Assembly: GCF_004217315.1 (NCBI RefSeq)
Contig: NZ_SGWR01000003.1
Coordinates: 62,001-126,000, forward strand
DNA from: Corticibacter populi
GTDB taxonomy: Bacteria; Pseudomonadota; Gammaproteobacteria; Burkholderiales; Burkholderiaceae_C
DNA length: 64,000 bases
Direction: 5' to 3'
A model generated the notes under the pieces. The model was given only the letters and a program-made list of their open reading frames with translations. It did no database searches and was not told the origin of the DNA. How positions within the stretch are numbered: position 1 is the stretch's first letter; the number at the start of each line of letters is the position of its first letter. Both the position numbers and the translations under genes were made by a program. This document shows, in pieces, positions 36,421 to 44,489 of the stretch.

Positions 36421-36819
36421 ATGGGCTGGTTTTTCTCACCGCAATCCCGATCCGAGCTGATCGCGGAACTGATCCAACCGCAGGAAACCGAACGCGCCAG
36501 CGTCAAGGTCGTTGCCCACGCGCTGCGCGGCAACGTCCTGTGGTCCGTCGCCGAAGTCACCGCCAAGGTGGAAGGCGTGCATCGGAATCTCGCCCCCGGC
36601 CAGTCCCTTCGCTACATCCGCTGCGATCTTCTGGAACGCAGCGGCGGCGAATGGGGCTACAAGCCGATGGAGGAGGCCATGCACCCGTACTACTACTCGT
36701 GCCCGGCGTCCTATCTCGACATGGCACCGGAGCAGTCCCGCGAATGGCGCGAGGGCGTGCGTGCGTTCCACGCGCGTCGGCGAACGCCCACGATGCCGGC
36801 AACGGTGCTTGTGGCTTGA
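36421..36819 (+). CDS. Conserved ICE protein of unknown function (132 aa)
   Basis: A 132-residue soluble protein (NVLWSVAEVTAKVEGVHRNL, then LRYIRCDLLERSGGEWGYKP and MHPYYYSCPASYLDM). The middle is beta-rich. This conserved sequence is common in ICE and plasmid proteins without a defined function. It is followed by a further small gene after 16 bases. Confidence 0.75.
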   Translation: MGWFFSPQSRSELIAELIQPQETERASVKVVAHALRGNVLWSVAEVTAKVEGVHRNLAPGQSLRYIRCDLLERSGGEWGYKPMEEAMHPYYYSCPASYLDMAPEQSREWREGVRAFHARRRTPTMPATVLVA

Positions 36820-36835
36820 GCCTGGGAGAGACGAT

Positions 36836-37096
36836 ATGGATCCGATCCTGACTTCGCTCCCGCCCTCGTCGCTCGCTTACGTCGAGGTGCAGCTATCCAA
36901 CGACGAGGTGTCTTCCGATGAGGAGATGCTCGACTACTTCGTCGCCAACGGCCTCACCGAGGAGCAGGCACGGCGGGCACTGACCTACCGCGGCCTTTAC
37001 CTCAACAACATCTACCTGGACGGCTTCACACCGATCACTGCGGCAGACGAGCCCCTTCACTTCAACCCGTACACCCGGCAGTTCGAGCCGGACTGA
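36836..37096 (+). CDS. Small acidic ICE protein (86 aa)
   Basis: An 86-residue acidic protein from the ATG at 36836, preceded by GGGAGAG. It contains VQLSNDEVSSDEEMLDYFVA and an apparently helical middle. It probably shares a transcript with the 132-residue gene upstream. No function can be assigned. Confidence 0.65.
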   Translation: MDPILTSLPPSSLAYVEVQLSNDEVSSDEEMLDYFVANGLTEEQARRALTYRGLYLNNIYLDGFTPITAADEPLHFNPYTRQFEPD

Positions 37097-37111
37097 GCGG
37101 TTCCTTCTCCA

Positions 37112-37140
37112 CCCCACGGGGCAGCACTGGCCCCAGCGGG
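37112..37140 (+). repeat. GGGG/CCCC leader, copy 4 (reordered)
   Basis: CCCC (37112-37115), GGGG (37118-37121), CCCC (37131-37134) and GGG (37138-37140). The block order differs but again allows alternative pairing. It lies 33 bases before the ATG at 37173. Confidence 0.5.
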
Positions 37141-37172
37141 CGGTGCTGTTCCCCTTCACCGAGGACATCACC

Positions 37173-37820
37173 ATGCCTGCCGAATCATCCAAGACGCTGT
37201 ACCGCATCGACGAATGCCCGGATCTGATGGCCGACGCCTGCGTCGGCGACGACCAGGGCAACCTGATCTTCCTGTCCATATGGGCGCGCGACACCGCCGT
37301 CCAGGAGTTCCTCGCTCGCCTGACCCTCGGGCGCGACGAGCAGGGACTGGACCAGTTCCACATCATCACCCCGGAGGGTGGCTCGCTGCCGCTGTTCGTC
37401 GGCAATGTCGAACGCCTGGAGAAGCGCACCACACGCGCCTACCGGCGCACGCTGTTCGGGTCGCTTTCCAACGTGTGGCTGTTCGACAAGCGCTGCGTGC
37501 GGCCGGACAAGGCCAACGCCAGCGCACTGGCGCTGCTGCCCCGCGACTCCACGCACCGGCTCGACCGGTTGTGGACGCTGGTGCAGGACACCTGCCCATT
37601 GCCTTTGCTCGACCACTGGCGCGCGACCGTGCTGGAACTGTTGCAGACCCGCCAGATGCTGGCTGGCCTTCCGTTCGCCCTCGGGCCGCTGGAAGGCCAC
37701 CGGCTCGCCATCGACGTGCCGGCGCTGACCCAGGCGCTGGGTTCTCTGATCCGCAGTGACGTGCTGACCGCCTATCCCTATCCGGCCAGGATTTGGACGC
37801 CGGAAGCGGTAGCGGCTTGA
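37173..37820 (+). CDS. Conserved ICE protein of unknown function (215 aa)
   Basis: A 215-residue soluble protein starting at 37173. The first 110 residues are mixed alpha/beta (KTLYRIDECPDLMADACVGD). The end is helical (VLELLQTRQMLAGLPFALG). No motif of an enzyme class is visible. The downstream hairpin with a T run separates it from the methyltransferase-like gene. Confidence 0.72.
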   Translation: MPAESSKTLYRIDECPDLMADACVGDDQGNLIFLSIWARDTAVQEFLARLTLGRDEQGLDQFHIITPEGGSLPLFVGNVERLEKRTTRAYRRTLFGSLSNVWLFDKRCVRPDKANASALALLPRDSTHRLDRLWTLVQDTCPLPLLDHWRATVLELLQTRQMLAGLPFALGPLEGHRLAIDVPALTQALGSLIRSDVLTAYPYPARIWTPEAVAA

Positions 37821-37827
37821 CCCTCCC

Positions 37828-37860
37828 GCGGAAGTACGCCCCGGCGTGCTTCCGCTTTTT
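37828..37860 (+). terminator. Hairpin with T run before the methyltransferase-like gene
   Basis: GCGGAAG-TACGCC pairs with GGCGTG-CTTCCGC, giving a stem of 13 paired or nearly paired bases, followed by TTTTT. The ATG at 37886 is only 26 bases on, so it may terminate or attenuate. Confidence 0.8.
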
Positions 37861-37885
37861 CATCCCCGCCAACCTGGAGATTTCA

Positions 37886-38995
37886 ATGGCCCTCATGTTT
37901 CCGCGGCTTGCCCGCAACTTCGTGAAGAACGGGTACTTCCCCACGGATGAACCCACACTCGAAAGAGCCCTCAACGCACTGGCGCCGGCAAACGGCCCCA
38001 TGTGCATCCTCGATCCCTGCGCCGGCGAAGGCGTGGCGATCGCCGAAGCCGCCCATGCCCTCGGGCGCGAGCAGGCCAAGGCCTTCGCGGTCGAGTACGA
38101 CGCCGAGCGGGCACGCCATGCCCGCAACCTGGTCGATTACTGCATCCACGGCGACCTCATGGACACGCTGATCTCCCGCCAGACCTTCGGCCTGCTGTGG
38201 TTGAACCCGCCCTATGGCGACCTGAGCAAGGACGTCAACGGCAACATCGGCTACCAGGGCCAGGGCCGTGCCCGGCTGGAGAAGTTGTTCTACCAACGCA
38301 GCTTGCCGCTGCTGCAATACGGCGGCGTGCTGGTCTTCATCGTGCCGTCCTACGTGCTCGATGCCGAACTCGTCGGTTGGCTCACCCGGCACTTCGCCGA
38401 ACTGCGCATCTACCAAGCGGTGGACAGGCAGTTCCGGCAGGTGGTGATTTTCGGTCGGCGCATTCGCCAGCGCGACCAGGCATCGGAAGCGGTCAAGGCT
38501 ACGCGCGGTCTGCTGTTGCAGATCGGGCAAGGCGAGACGCAAGCCGAGGAACTGCCGAATGAATGGCCGTTCCTGCCGTACACCGTCCCCGCGGCGCAAG
38601 CCGAGCCGGAGCACTTCTACCGCGTGACGATGGAGCCGGAGCAGTTCGCCGATGAAGTCGGCCGGCTGCAAGGGCTCTGGCCGTCGCTGGACACGCACCT
38701 GGGCACCGCGCAGAAAGCGCTGCGGCCTCCGGCGCGTGCGTTGTCGCACTGGCATCTCGCCCTGGCCCTGGCCGCGGGCGCGATCTCCGGCGTGGTGCGT
38801 TCCAAGAGCGGCCGCGTACTGGTCGTCAAAGGGGACACCCACAAGGAGAAGACCCTCCAGACGGAATACACCGAGCGCGACGATGGCTCCGTGGCCGAGA
38901 CCCGCATCCTCACCGACAAGTTCGTGCCCGTCATCCGCGCCTGGGACATGACCCCCGACTCGTCCACGCGAGGCGAGGTGCTGACCATCCGCTGA
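37886..38995 (+). CDS. N6-adenine methyltransferase-like protein (DUF6094)
   Basis: A 369-residue protein with a class I SAM-binding fold. Motif I is CILDPCAGEGVAIAEAA (about residues 41-57), and motif IV is LLWLNPPYGD (about 104-113), the NPPY of amino-methyltransferases. It is followed by the long C-terminal region of the ICE/plasmid family DUF6094. It may modify the element DNA or RNA; relatives lack tested activity. Neighbouring genes include an SNF2-like helicase and a duplicated small gene, a combination that invites comparison with anti-restriction or defence islands. Confidence 0.84.
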   Translation: MALMFPRLARNFVKNGYFPTDEPTLERALNALAPANGPMCILDPCAGEGVAIAEAAHALGREQAKAFAVEYDAERARHARNLVDYCIHGDLMDTLISRQTFGLLWLNPPYGDLSKDVNGNIGYQGQGRARLEKLFYQRSLPLLQYGGVLVFIVPSYVLDAELVGWLTRHFAELRIYQAVDRQFRQVVIFGRRIRQRDQASEAVKATRGLLLQIGQGETQAEELPNEWPFLPYTVPAAQAEPEHFYRVTMEPEQFADEVGRLQGLWPSLDTHLGTAQKALRPPARALSHWHLALALAAGAISGVVRSKSGRVLVVKGDTHKEKTLQTEYTERDDGSVAETRILTDKFVPVIRAWDMTPDSSTRGEVLTIR

Positions 38996-39040
38996 TCGCG
39001 GTTCATCCACGACGGCTCGCCGTCGATTCCATCCACCCAA

Positions 39041-39063
39041 CGGGGTCACTGCCCCGATGGGGG
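39041..39063 (+). repeat. GGGG/CCCC/GGGG leader, copy 5
   Basis: CGGGG (39041-39045), CCCCG (39052-39056) and GGGGG (39059-39063), 35 bases before the ATG at 39098. Confidence 0.6.
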
Positions 39064-39097
39064 CGTGGCCCGATCCATCCCCACAGGAATAGATCCC

Positions 39098-39403
39098 ATG
39101 GCCAACGACGTTCGTGACCGCTATCGCAGGCGTCTGCTGTTCCCGATCGGGGCGTTGATTTTCAGCGAAGGCATCGACCATCTGATGCGTGAAGGCCGGC
39201 TCGACCCGATGCCGTACTTCCAGCGCCACACGCAGGGCGACTGGGGCGATATCCCGGATGAGCAGTGGCAGCAGAACAACGCTGCGCTGACGTCCGGCGA
39301 GCGCCTCGACTCGCTCTACATCGTCACCCGCGAGTTGAACATCCGCGTCATCACCGAAGCCGATCGCAGCGCGACCCGCATCGTGCTGCCGTCCGAGGAC
39401 TGA
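39098..39403 (+). CDS. Small plasmid-type ICE protein, paralog 1 (101 aa)
   Basis: A 101-residue protein. Its central segment (GIDHLMREGRLDPMPYFQRH, then GDWGDIPDEQWQQNNAALTS) is clearly homologous to the next gene, which shares the R-G-R-L-(D/N)-P and GDWGD blocks and the (I/L)TE(A/R)DRS ending. Similar small proteins occur on plasmids and ICEs without assigned role. The pair lies between the DUF6094 methyltransferase-like gene and the helicase, each member with its own leader. Confidence 0.78.
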   Translation: MANDVRDRYRRRLLFPIGALIFSEGIDHLMREGRLDPMPYFQRHTQGDWGDIPDEQWQQNNAALTSGERLDSLYIVTRELNIRVITEADRSATRIVLPSED

Positions 39404-39468
39404 CCTCGGGACGGTAGCCGCTTCCTCCAGACGGGCCGCCAGCGCCTGTTCCGTACTCATCCACCCAA

Positions 39469-39492
39469 CGGGGTTCCGTCACCCCGCCGGGG
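39469..39492 (+). repeat. GGGG/CCCC/GGGG leader, copy 6
   Basis: CGGGG (39469-39473), CCCCG (39482-39486) and GGGG (39489-39492), 35 bases before the ATG at 39527. With copy 5 this shows that leader and gene were duplicated together or recruited alike. Confidence 0.6.
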
Positions 39493-39526
39493 TGCCGTGG
39501 CCCCTTCATTCTCCAAGGAGCACACC

Positions 39527-39838
39527 ATGGCAACCCAAGCATCTCCCGTCACCCAGACCCCGACCCGGCGCTTCTCGCCCGGCCAGACGGTCATGACCCT
39601 CGGCGTTGACGAACTGGTCCGTCAGGGCCGGCTCAACCCGGCGCCGTACCTGCGCCGCCACCTCGGCGGCGACTGGGGCGACCTTGACGACAGCGACCGG
39701 CGCCAGAACGACGCCGCGTTGAAGTCCGGCGAGGATCGCCTGTTCTCGTCCTACCAGGTCGCGCCCGACCTGAAGCTCTGGATCATCACCGAGCGGGACC
39801 GCAGCGTCACGACGCTGCTGCTGCCCAGCGAGTACTGA
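39527..39838 (+). CDS. Small plasmid-type ICE protein, paralog 2 (103 aa)
   Basis: A 103-residue protein from the ATG at 39527 (AAGGAG upstream), homologous to the preceding gene over about 85 residues (LGVDELVRQGRLNPAPYLRR, then GDWGDLDDSDRRQNDAALKS, WIITERDRSVTTLLLPSE). The first 20 residues are unrelated and Thr/Pro-rich. No known activity. Divergence between the two copies implies an old duplication. Confidence 0.78.
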   Translation: MATQASPVTQTPTRRFSPGQTVMTLGVDELVRQGRLNPAPYLRRHLGGDWGDLDDSDRRQNDAALKSGEDRLFSSYQVAPDLKLWIITERDRSVTTLLLPSEY

Positions 39839-39882
39839 TCCTCTCCACGCACGGCGGCCACGCCGCTCTTCTCTTCCCACAC

Positions 39883-39921
39883 CGGGGCATGCCATCGCCC
39901 CGTGGGGGTGGTGCATGCCCC
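39883..39921 (+). repeat. GGGG/CCCC/GGGG leader, copy 7
   Basis: CGGGG (39883-39887), CCCCG (39898-39902) and GGGGG (39904-39908). In addition GGGGCATGC (39884-39892) pairs perfectly with GCATGCCCC (39913-39921), enclosing the block. The ATG at 39942 follows 21 bases later. Confidence 0.65.
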
Positions 39922-39941
39922 ATTTCATTTGGAGCATCACC

Positions 39942-42221
39942 ATGTCCCTCGATCTCGAAGCCACCGCCGCGCAGATAGCACCTGCCCAGGGCGATCTGCT
40001 CGACGCGGATGCGTCCCTTCTCACCCTGAGCCTTCAGGATTTCGTCACCGAGTTCGGTGACGAGCTGCTCGATTCCCTCAACCGCGCCAACCCGCCGGTC
40101 TACACCGGTACACCGAAGGCGCAACGTCAGCTTCTCCTGGCCGGCCTCAAGCGCCAGTTGTTCCCGGCGCAAGCCAACGTGGTCCACGCCGCCGCCGAGT
40201 TGCTGGTCGATCGCGGCGAACGCGCCGCCATCGTCAACGGCGAGATGGGGTGCGGCAAGACGACCGTCGGTATCGCCACGGCCGCCGTTCTCAACGCCGA
40301 GGGCTACCGTCGCACCCTGGTTCTTTCGCCTCCGCACCTTGTCTACAAGTGGCGGCGCGAGATCCAGGAGACGGTGGCCGGCGCTAAGGTCTGGGTGCTC
40401 AACGGCCCGGATACGCTGGTCAAGCTCATCAAGCTGCGCGAGCAGTTGGGTGTGCAGCCCACGGGTCAGGAGTTCTTCGTCCTGGGCCGCGTCAGGATGC
40501 GGATGGGGTTCCACTGGAAGCCGGTCTTCACCCATCGGCGCACCCGCCACGGCGAGGTGGGCGCATGCCCGGACTGCGGGCATGTCATCACCGACCTGGA
40601 CGGCGAGCCGGTCAACCCGATCGAACTCGAAGCCGAGGAGTACCGCCGCAAGTGCAGCCATTGCGCCGCACCGCTGTGGACGCTGATCCGTCCGAGGGGC
40701 TTGTCCGCCAGCGACCAGTCTTCCTCCGTGCTCAAGGCGCTGAAGCGTATCCCGACCATCGGCGAAGTCACCGCGCAGAAGCTGATGCAGAAGTTCGGCG
40801 ACGCCTTTCTCGCCTCGATGCTCGGCGACAACATCCACGAGTTCATCAACCTCATGGATGGCGACGGCGAACTGGTCTTCTCGGACCGCCAGGCGCACCG
40901 GATGGAACGGGCCATGGCGAACATGGAGTTCGGGTTCGGCGAGGGCGGCTACCAACCCTCGGAGTTCATCAAGAGATACCTGCCCCAAGGCACGTTCGAC
41001 CTGCTCATCGCCGACGAGGCTCACGAGTACAAGAACGGCGGATCCGCACAGGGCCAGGCCATGGGCGTGCTGGCGGCGAAGTCGCGCAAGACCTTGCTGC
41101 TCACCGGCACGCTGATGGGCGGCTACGGCGACGATCTTTTTTATCTGCTGTTCCGCGCCCTGCCTGGGCGAATGATCGAAGACGGCTACCGGCCGACCAA
41201 GGCCGGCAGCATGACCTCGGCCGCGATGGCGTTCATGCGCGATCACGGGGTGTTGAAGGACATCTACTCCGAGAGCACCGGCACCGCGCACAAGACCGCG
41301 AAGGGCACGAAGGTCAGTGTCAGAACGGTCAAGGCGCCGGGGTTCGGCCCGAAAGGGGTGCTGCGTTGCATCCTGCCGTTCACGATCTTCCTCAAGCTGC
41401 GAGACATCGGTGGCAACGTCCTGCCGCCGTATGACGAGGAGTTCCGCGAGGTGGCGATGGATCCGGCGCAAGCCACGGCCTATCGCGACCTCTCCGGGCG
41501 GCTGACGGCCGAGTTGCGCCAGGCGCTGGCGCGGCGCGACACGACCCTTCTCGGCGTGGTCCTCAACGTGCTGCTGGCATGGCCGGATTGCTGCTTCCGC
41601 TCGGAAGTGGTGACGCACCCACGCACGCGCAACACCCTGGCATTCGTCCCGGCTCAGTTCAACGAGCTGGAGCTGATGCCCAAAGAGCGCGAACTGATCG
41701 AGATCTGCAAGCAGGAGAAGGCGGAAGGTCGCAAGACCCTGGTCTATTCGGTCTACACCGGCACGCGGGACACGACGTCGCGGCTCAAGGTGCTGCTGGA
41801 GCAGGAAGGTCTGAAGGTGGCGGTCTTGCGCGCGAGCGTGGAGGCCTCCCGCCGGGAGGACTGGATTGCCGAGCAGCTCGATCGCGGCATCGATGTGCTC
41901 ATCACCAACCCCGAGCTCGTCAAGACGGGGTTGGATTTGCTGGAGTTCCCGACCATCGTGTTCATGCAGAGCGGCTACAACGTCTACAGCCTGCAACAGG
42001 CGGCCAGGCGTTCGTGGCGCATCGGTCAGAAGCATCGGGTGCGCGTGATCTACCTGGGCTACGCCAACTCCTCGCAGATGACCTGCCTCGGGCTGATGGC
42101 CAAGAAGATCATGGTCTCGCAGTCCACCTCGGGCGACGTGCCCGAGTCCGGGCTGGACGTCCTGAACCAGGACGGTGATTCGGTCGAAGTGGCGCTGGCC
42201 CGGCAACTGGTCGCCGCCTGA
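39942..42221 (+). CDS. SNF2-like DEAH helicase/ATPase with zinc ribbon
   Basis: A 759-residue superfamily 2 protein. Walker A is NGEMGCGKTTVGIATAA (about residue 99-115), motif Ia TLVLSPPHLVYKWRREI, motif II ADEAHEY near 358, motif III LLLTGTLMGG, and the C-terminal RecA domain ends with the SNF2-type motif QQAARRSWRIGQ near 685. An insert of about 150 residues between Ia and II carries two CxxC pairs (CPDCG and CSHC), a likely zinc ribbon. SNF2-like ATPases translocate on double-stranded DNA to displace proteins. The role in this ICE type is unknown. A very strong terminator ends the unit. Confidence 0.88.
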   Translation: MSLDLEATAAQIAPAQGDLLDADASLLTLSLQDFVTEFGDELLDSLNRANPPVYTGTPKAQRQLLLAGLKRQLFPAQANVVHAAAELLVDRGERAAIVNGEMGCGKTTVGIATAAVLNAEGYRRTLVLSPPHLVYKWRREIQETVAGAKVWVLNGPDTLVKLIKLREQLGVQPTGQEFFVLGRVRMRMGFHWKPVFTHRRTRHGEVGACPDCGHVITDLDGEPVNPIELEAEEYRRKCSHCAAPLWTLIRPRGLSASDQSSSVLKALKRIPTIGEVTAQKLMQKFGDAFLASMLGDNIHEFINLMDGDGELVFSDRQAHRMERAMANMEFGFGEGGYQPSEFIKRYLPQGTFDLLIADEAHEYKNGGSAQGQAMGVLAAKSRKTLLLTGTLMGGYGDDLFYLLFRALPGRMIEDGYRPTKAGSMTSAAMAFMRDHGVLKDIYSESTGTAHKTAKGTKVSVRTVKAPGFGPKGVLRCILPFTIFLKLRDIGGNVLPPYDEEFREVAMDPAQATAYRDLSGRLTAELRQALARRDTTLLGVVLNVLLAWPDCCFRSEVVTHPRTRNTLAFVPAQFNELELMPKERELIEICKQEKAEGRKTLVYSVYTGTRDTTSRLKVLLEQEGLKVAVLRASVEASRREDWIAEQLDRGIDVLITNPELVKTGLDLLEFPTIVFMQSGYNVYSLQQAARRSWRIGQKHRVRVIYLGYANSSQMTCLGLMAKKIMVSQSTSGDVPESGLDVLNQDGDSVEVALARQLVAA

Positions 42222-42238
42222 TCTCTACCCAGCCCTGC

Positions 42239-42271
42239 GCGGCGGCCCCTCACGGGCCGCCGCTTTTTTTT
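42239..42271 (+). terminator. Strong Rho-independent terminator before the transfer genes
   Basis: GCGGCGGCCC-CTCAC-GGGCCGCCGC, a 10-base perfect stem, followed by eight Ts. It separates the ICE accessory block from the conjugation operon. The rest of the gap to 42514 contains no other clear feature and presumably holds the operon promoter. Confidence 0.93.
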
Positions 42272-42514
42272 CCGCGCTCGCACTGCGAGCCACACCTCGC
42301 ATAACCACCGTCACCGAACAACCGCGCCCTTGTGGGCCTGCCTGATCACGAGCGGGCTGGACGCTCCGCCCCGACATTCGCTGCTCGACCACGCCACGAC
42401 CTCGGGGGACGTGCGTTCCAGGGAAAAGCGGGTGCGGTGCAAAGCCCATTCTCGGCTGACCCAAGCAATCGACGCAGCGATCGTGTGGCCTGAACACTTT
42501 CAGGAGTCCGGTCG

Positions 42515-43105
42515 ATGCCGCTGCCTTTCCGCCCCGCGCCGCTGGCCACGTTGCGATTGGCCGTGTGCTGCCTCACCGTCGGCCTGCTGGGCACGGGCTG
42601 TGCGACGACCTCGCCCAAGGACGTGCGGATCGATCTCGGCGAGGCGCCGGCCGTCGTGCCGGAACCTGACTTCGAGGCCGTGCCGGTCGTGCGCTACGGG
42701 CGCTACACCCTTGTGGAACTCGTTCCCGATAGCGCGCAACGCGATCTGCTGCTCCAGATCGTCGATGTCTCGATCCCCGACACCCCGCACGCGACCGTTG
42801 GCGATGCGCTGACCTACGTCCTGCTCCGCTCGGGCTACCGCGCCTGCAGTGGCGGCGGCGCGTCCGTGTTCCGGAGCATGCCTTTGCCGGCCGCCCACTA
42901 CCGCCTCGGCCCGCTGATGCTGCGCGACGCGCTGCTGACGCTGGCCGGGCCGGCCTGGGATCTGCAGGTGGACGACGGCGCGCGCCAGGTCTGCTTCGTC
43001 CAGGCCGTCCCGCCCGTGCCCTTCATCGACCCACCATCGCCCTCGGCGCCGGCCGGCGAGCCGGTGGTCGAGGTGTTCCCGATCCCGTCGGAGGGCCAGC
43101 CATGA
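42515..43105 (+). CDS. PilL-like outer-membrane lipoprotein (TIGR03748)
   Basis: A 196-residue protein with a lipoprotein signal (LLGTGCATT) and a secretin-N-like region (YGRYTLVELVPDSAQRDLLL, then VGDALTYVLLRSGYRAC), matching the PilL N-terminal family of ICE transfer regions. In SPI-7-type elements such proteins belong to the conjugative type IV pilus or its envelope complex. It is the first gene of a long, overlapping transfer operon; its stop overlaps the next start by 4 bases. Confidence 0.82.
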   Translation: MPLPFRPAPLATLRLAVCCLTVGLLGTGCATTSPKDVRIDLGEAPAVVPEPDFEAVPVVRYGRYTLVELVPDSAQRDLLLQIVDVSIPDTPHATVGDALTYVLLRSGYRACSGGGASVFRSMPLPAAHYRLGPLMLRDALLTLAGPAWDLQVDDGARQVCFVQAVPPVPFIDPPSPSAPAGEPVVEVFPIPSEGQP

Positions 43106-43749
43106 ACACGGTGCCGCGAGCGGGTGCTCGCCCGACCTTGATGCGCGCGGCCGCGCTGACCTGGCTGGTGCTCATCAGCGCAGCGACGGTGGTCAACCAC
43201 GTCGCGCTGTCGCGCCTGGCCGAACAGACGGCCGACGCGCCCCACGCATCGCGCGTGCTGTCGCTGGAGGAACGCCTGTCCGGGCTGGAGCAGCAGATCC
43301 AGCAACAGGGCCAGCAGCCGCCCGCGCTGGCTCAGGCGCAGTACGCCGCCGATCGCCAGCGATTGGAACAGCGTCTTGCCGCGATCGAACAGGCCGTGGG
43401 CGAGCGGTTGCCGCTCGAAGGCCTGCAGCCGCTCGAAGCCCGCATCGCCAAGTTGGAGGCGCGGCAGGAACGCGCGCGGACCGCTCCCGCCGCGGCCTCG
43501 CGGCCGCGTGCGCCACAGGCATCGGCGCCCAAGCCCACGGAACCGCCGTTCACGGTGACGGCCCTGGAACTGCGCGGCGGCGAGCGGTTCGTTTCGATCC
43601 TGCCGACCGGTGCGGCGGCGGTCGGCCAGGCGCGCCTGCTGCGCACGGGCGAATCGGAGGCCGGTTGGCTGCTTGAGGCCATCGATGGCCGTGTCGCGGT
43701 GTTCCGCAACGGCAGCGAGGTTCGGCGCCTGGCGCCGTCGAGGGACTGA
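43102..43749 (+). CDS. Membrane-anchored coiled-coil transfer-region protein
   Basis: A 215-residue protein with one N-terminal membrane helix (AALTWLVLISAATVVNHVAL), a Gln/Leu-rich coiled coil (about 50-130), an Ala/Pro-rich linker and a small C-terminal beta domain (LELRGGERFVSILPTGAAAV). This layout resembles the periplasmic PilP-like or pilus-linked proteins found after pilL in this ICE type. No family name was confirmed. Confidence 0.7.
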   Translation: MNTVPRAGARPTLMRAAALTWLVLISAATVVNHVALSRLAEQTADAPHASRVLSLEERLSGLEQQIQQQGQQPPALAQAQYAADRQRLEQRLAAIEQAVGERLPLEGLQPLEARIAKLEARQERARTAPAAASRPRAPQASAPKPTEPPFTVTALELRGGERFVSILPTGAAAVGQARLLRTGESEAGWLLEAIDGRVAVFRNGSEVRRLAPSRD

Positions 43750-44489
43750 TGAAGCCCGCCGTCCTCACACTTTTCATGGTCGCCGGCCTTGCGACCTGGG
43801 GCGCTCCACAGGCGATCGCGCAGAACCCCCGCAGCGCGATGCCGACCGAGAGTCCCAGCCAGCAACGGCCGGCGGCCACCACCCACAGCGAGGAGCAACT
43901 GGCGCGCGACTGGGGACTGCGCGCGGAGGAGTGGGCCCGCTACCAGCAACTGATGCAGGGTCCGCTCGGCATCTCGTCCCCCAACCTCGATCCCTTGACC
44001 GCGTTGGGCATCGAGGCGCGGTCGGATGAAGAGCGCCGCCGCTACGCCGAGCTGCAGGTGCAAGCCGAAGCACGCCGCGTCGAGAAACTGCTGGCGTACC
44101 AGCGCGCCTATGACGCGGCGTGGCAGCAGTTCAACCCGACCCTGCGGCGCGTCACGCTGCCCGGCGCCAGCGCGGCCGCGGCGCCCGGCGTTCCGCAGGG
44201 CTCGGGGCGCACGGCGGTGTTCGTCAAGGACGCCTGCACGACCTGCGACCAGACCGTGAGGCAGTTGCAGGCCTCCGGCGCGGAGTTCGACATCTACGTC
44301 GTCGGCAGCCGGGCCGACGACACGCGCATCCGCGAATGGGCGCGTCGCGTCCAGATCGATCCCGCCCGGGTGCGCAACGGACGCATCACCCTCAACCACG
44401 ACGGTGGCCGTTGGCTGTCCATCGGCCTGCAGGGCGACCTGCCCGCCGTCGTGCGACAGGTCGACGGGCAATGGCTGCGCCAGCCCTGA
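43749..44489 (+). CDS. ICE protein TIGR03759 (PFL_4693 family), thioredoxin-like
   Basis: A 246-residue exported protein with a signal peptide at residues 1-25. The family core includes WGLRAEEWARYQQLMQGPLG. The C-terminal half has a thioredoxin-like segment with Cys163-T-T-Cys166 (VFVKDACTTCDQTVRQL). It is likely periplasmic and could handle disulfides in the pilus machinery; the redox role is inferred from the CxxC. It overlaps the transglycosylase gene by 19 bases. Confidence 0.86.
   Translation: MKPAVLTLFMVAGLATWGAPQAIAQNPRSAMPTESPSQQRPAATTHSEEQLARDWGLRAEEWARYQQLMQGPLGISSPNLDPLTALGIEARSDEERRRYAELQVQAEARRVEKLLAYQRAYDAAWQQFNPTLRRVTLPGASAAAAPGVPQGSGRTAVFVKDACTTCDQTVRQLQASGAEFDIYVVGSRADDTRIREWARRVQIDPARVRNGRITLNHDGGRWLSIGLQGDLPAVVRQVDGQWLRQP

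Noticed and set aside
39807-42206. 799-codon minus-strand open frame opposite the SNF2-like helicase
   Set aside because: Antisense shadow of a gene with full helicase motifs; composition (His/Arg/Gln-rich) is typical of a mirror frame.
42272-42514. A seventh copy of the five-hairpin element before the conjugation operon
   Set aside because: No CATGCC motif and no consecutive stems in the expected order; only isolated GC hairpins.
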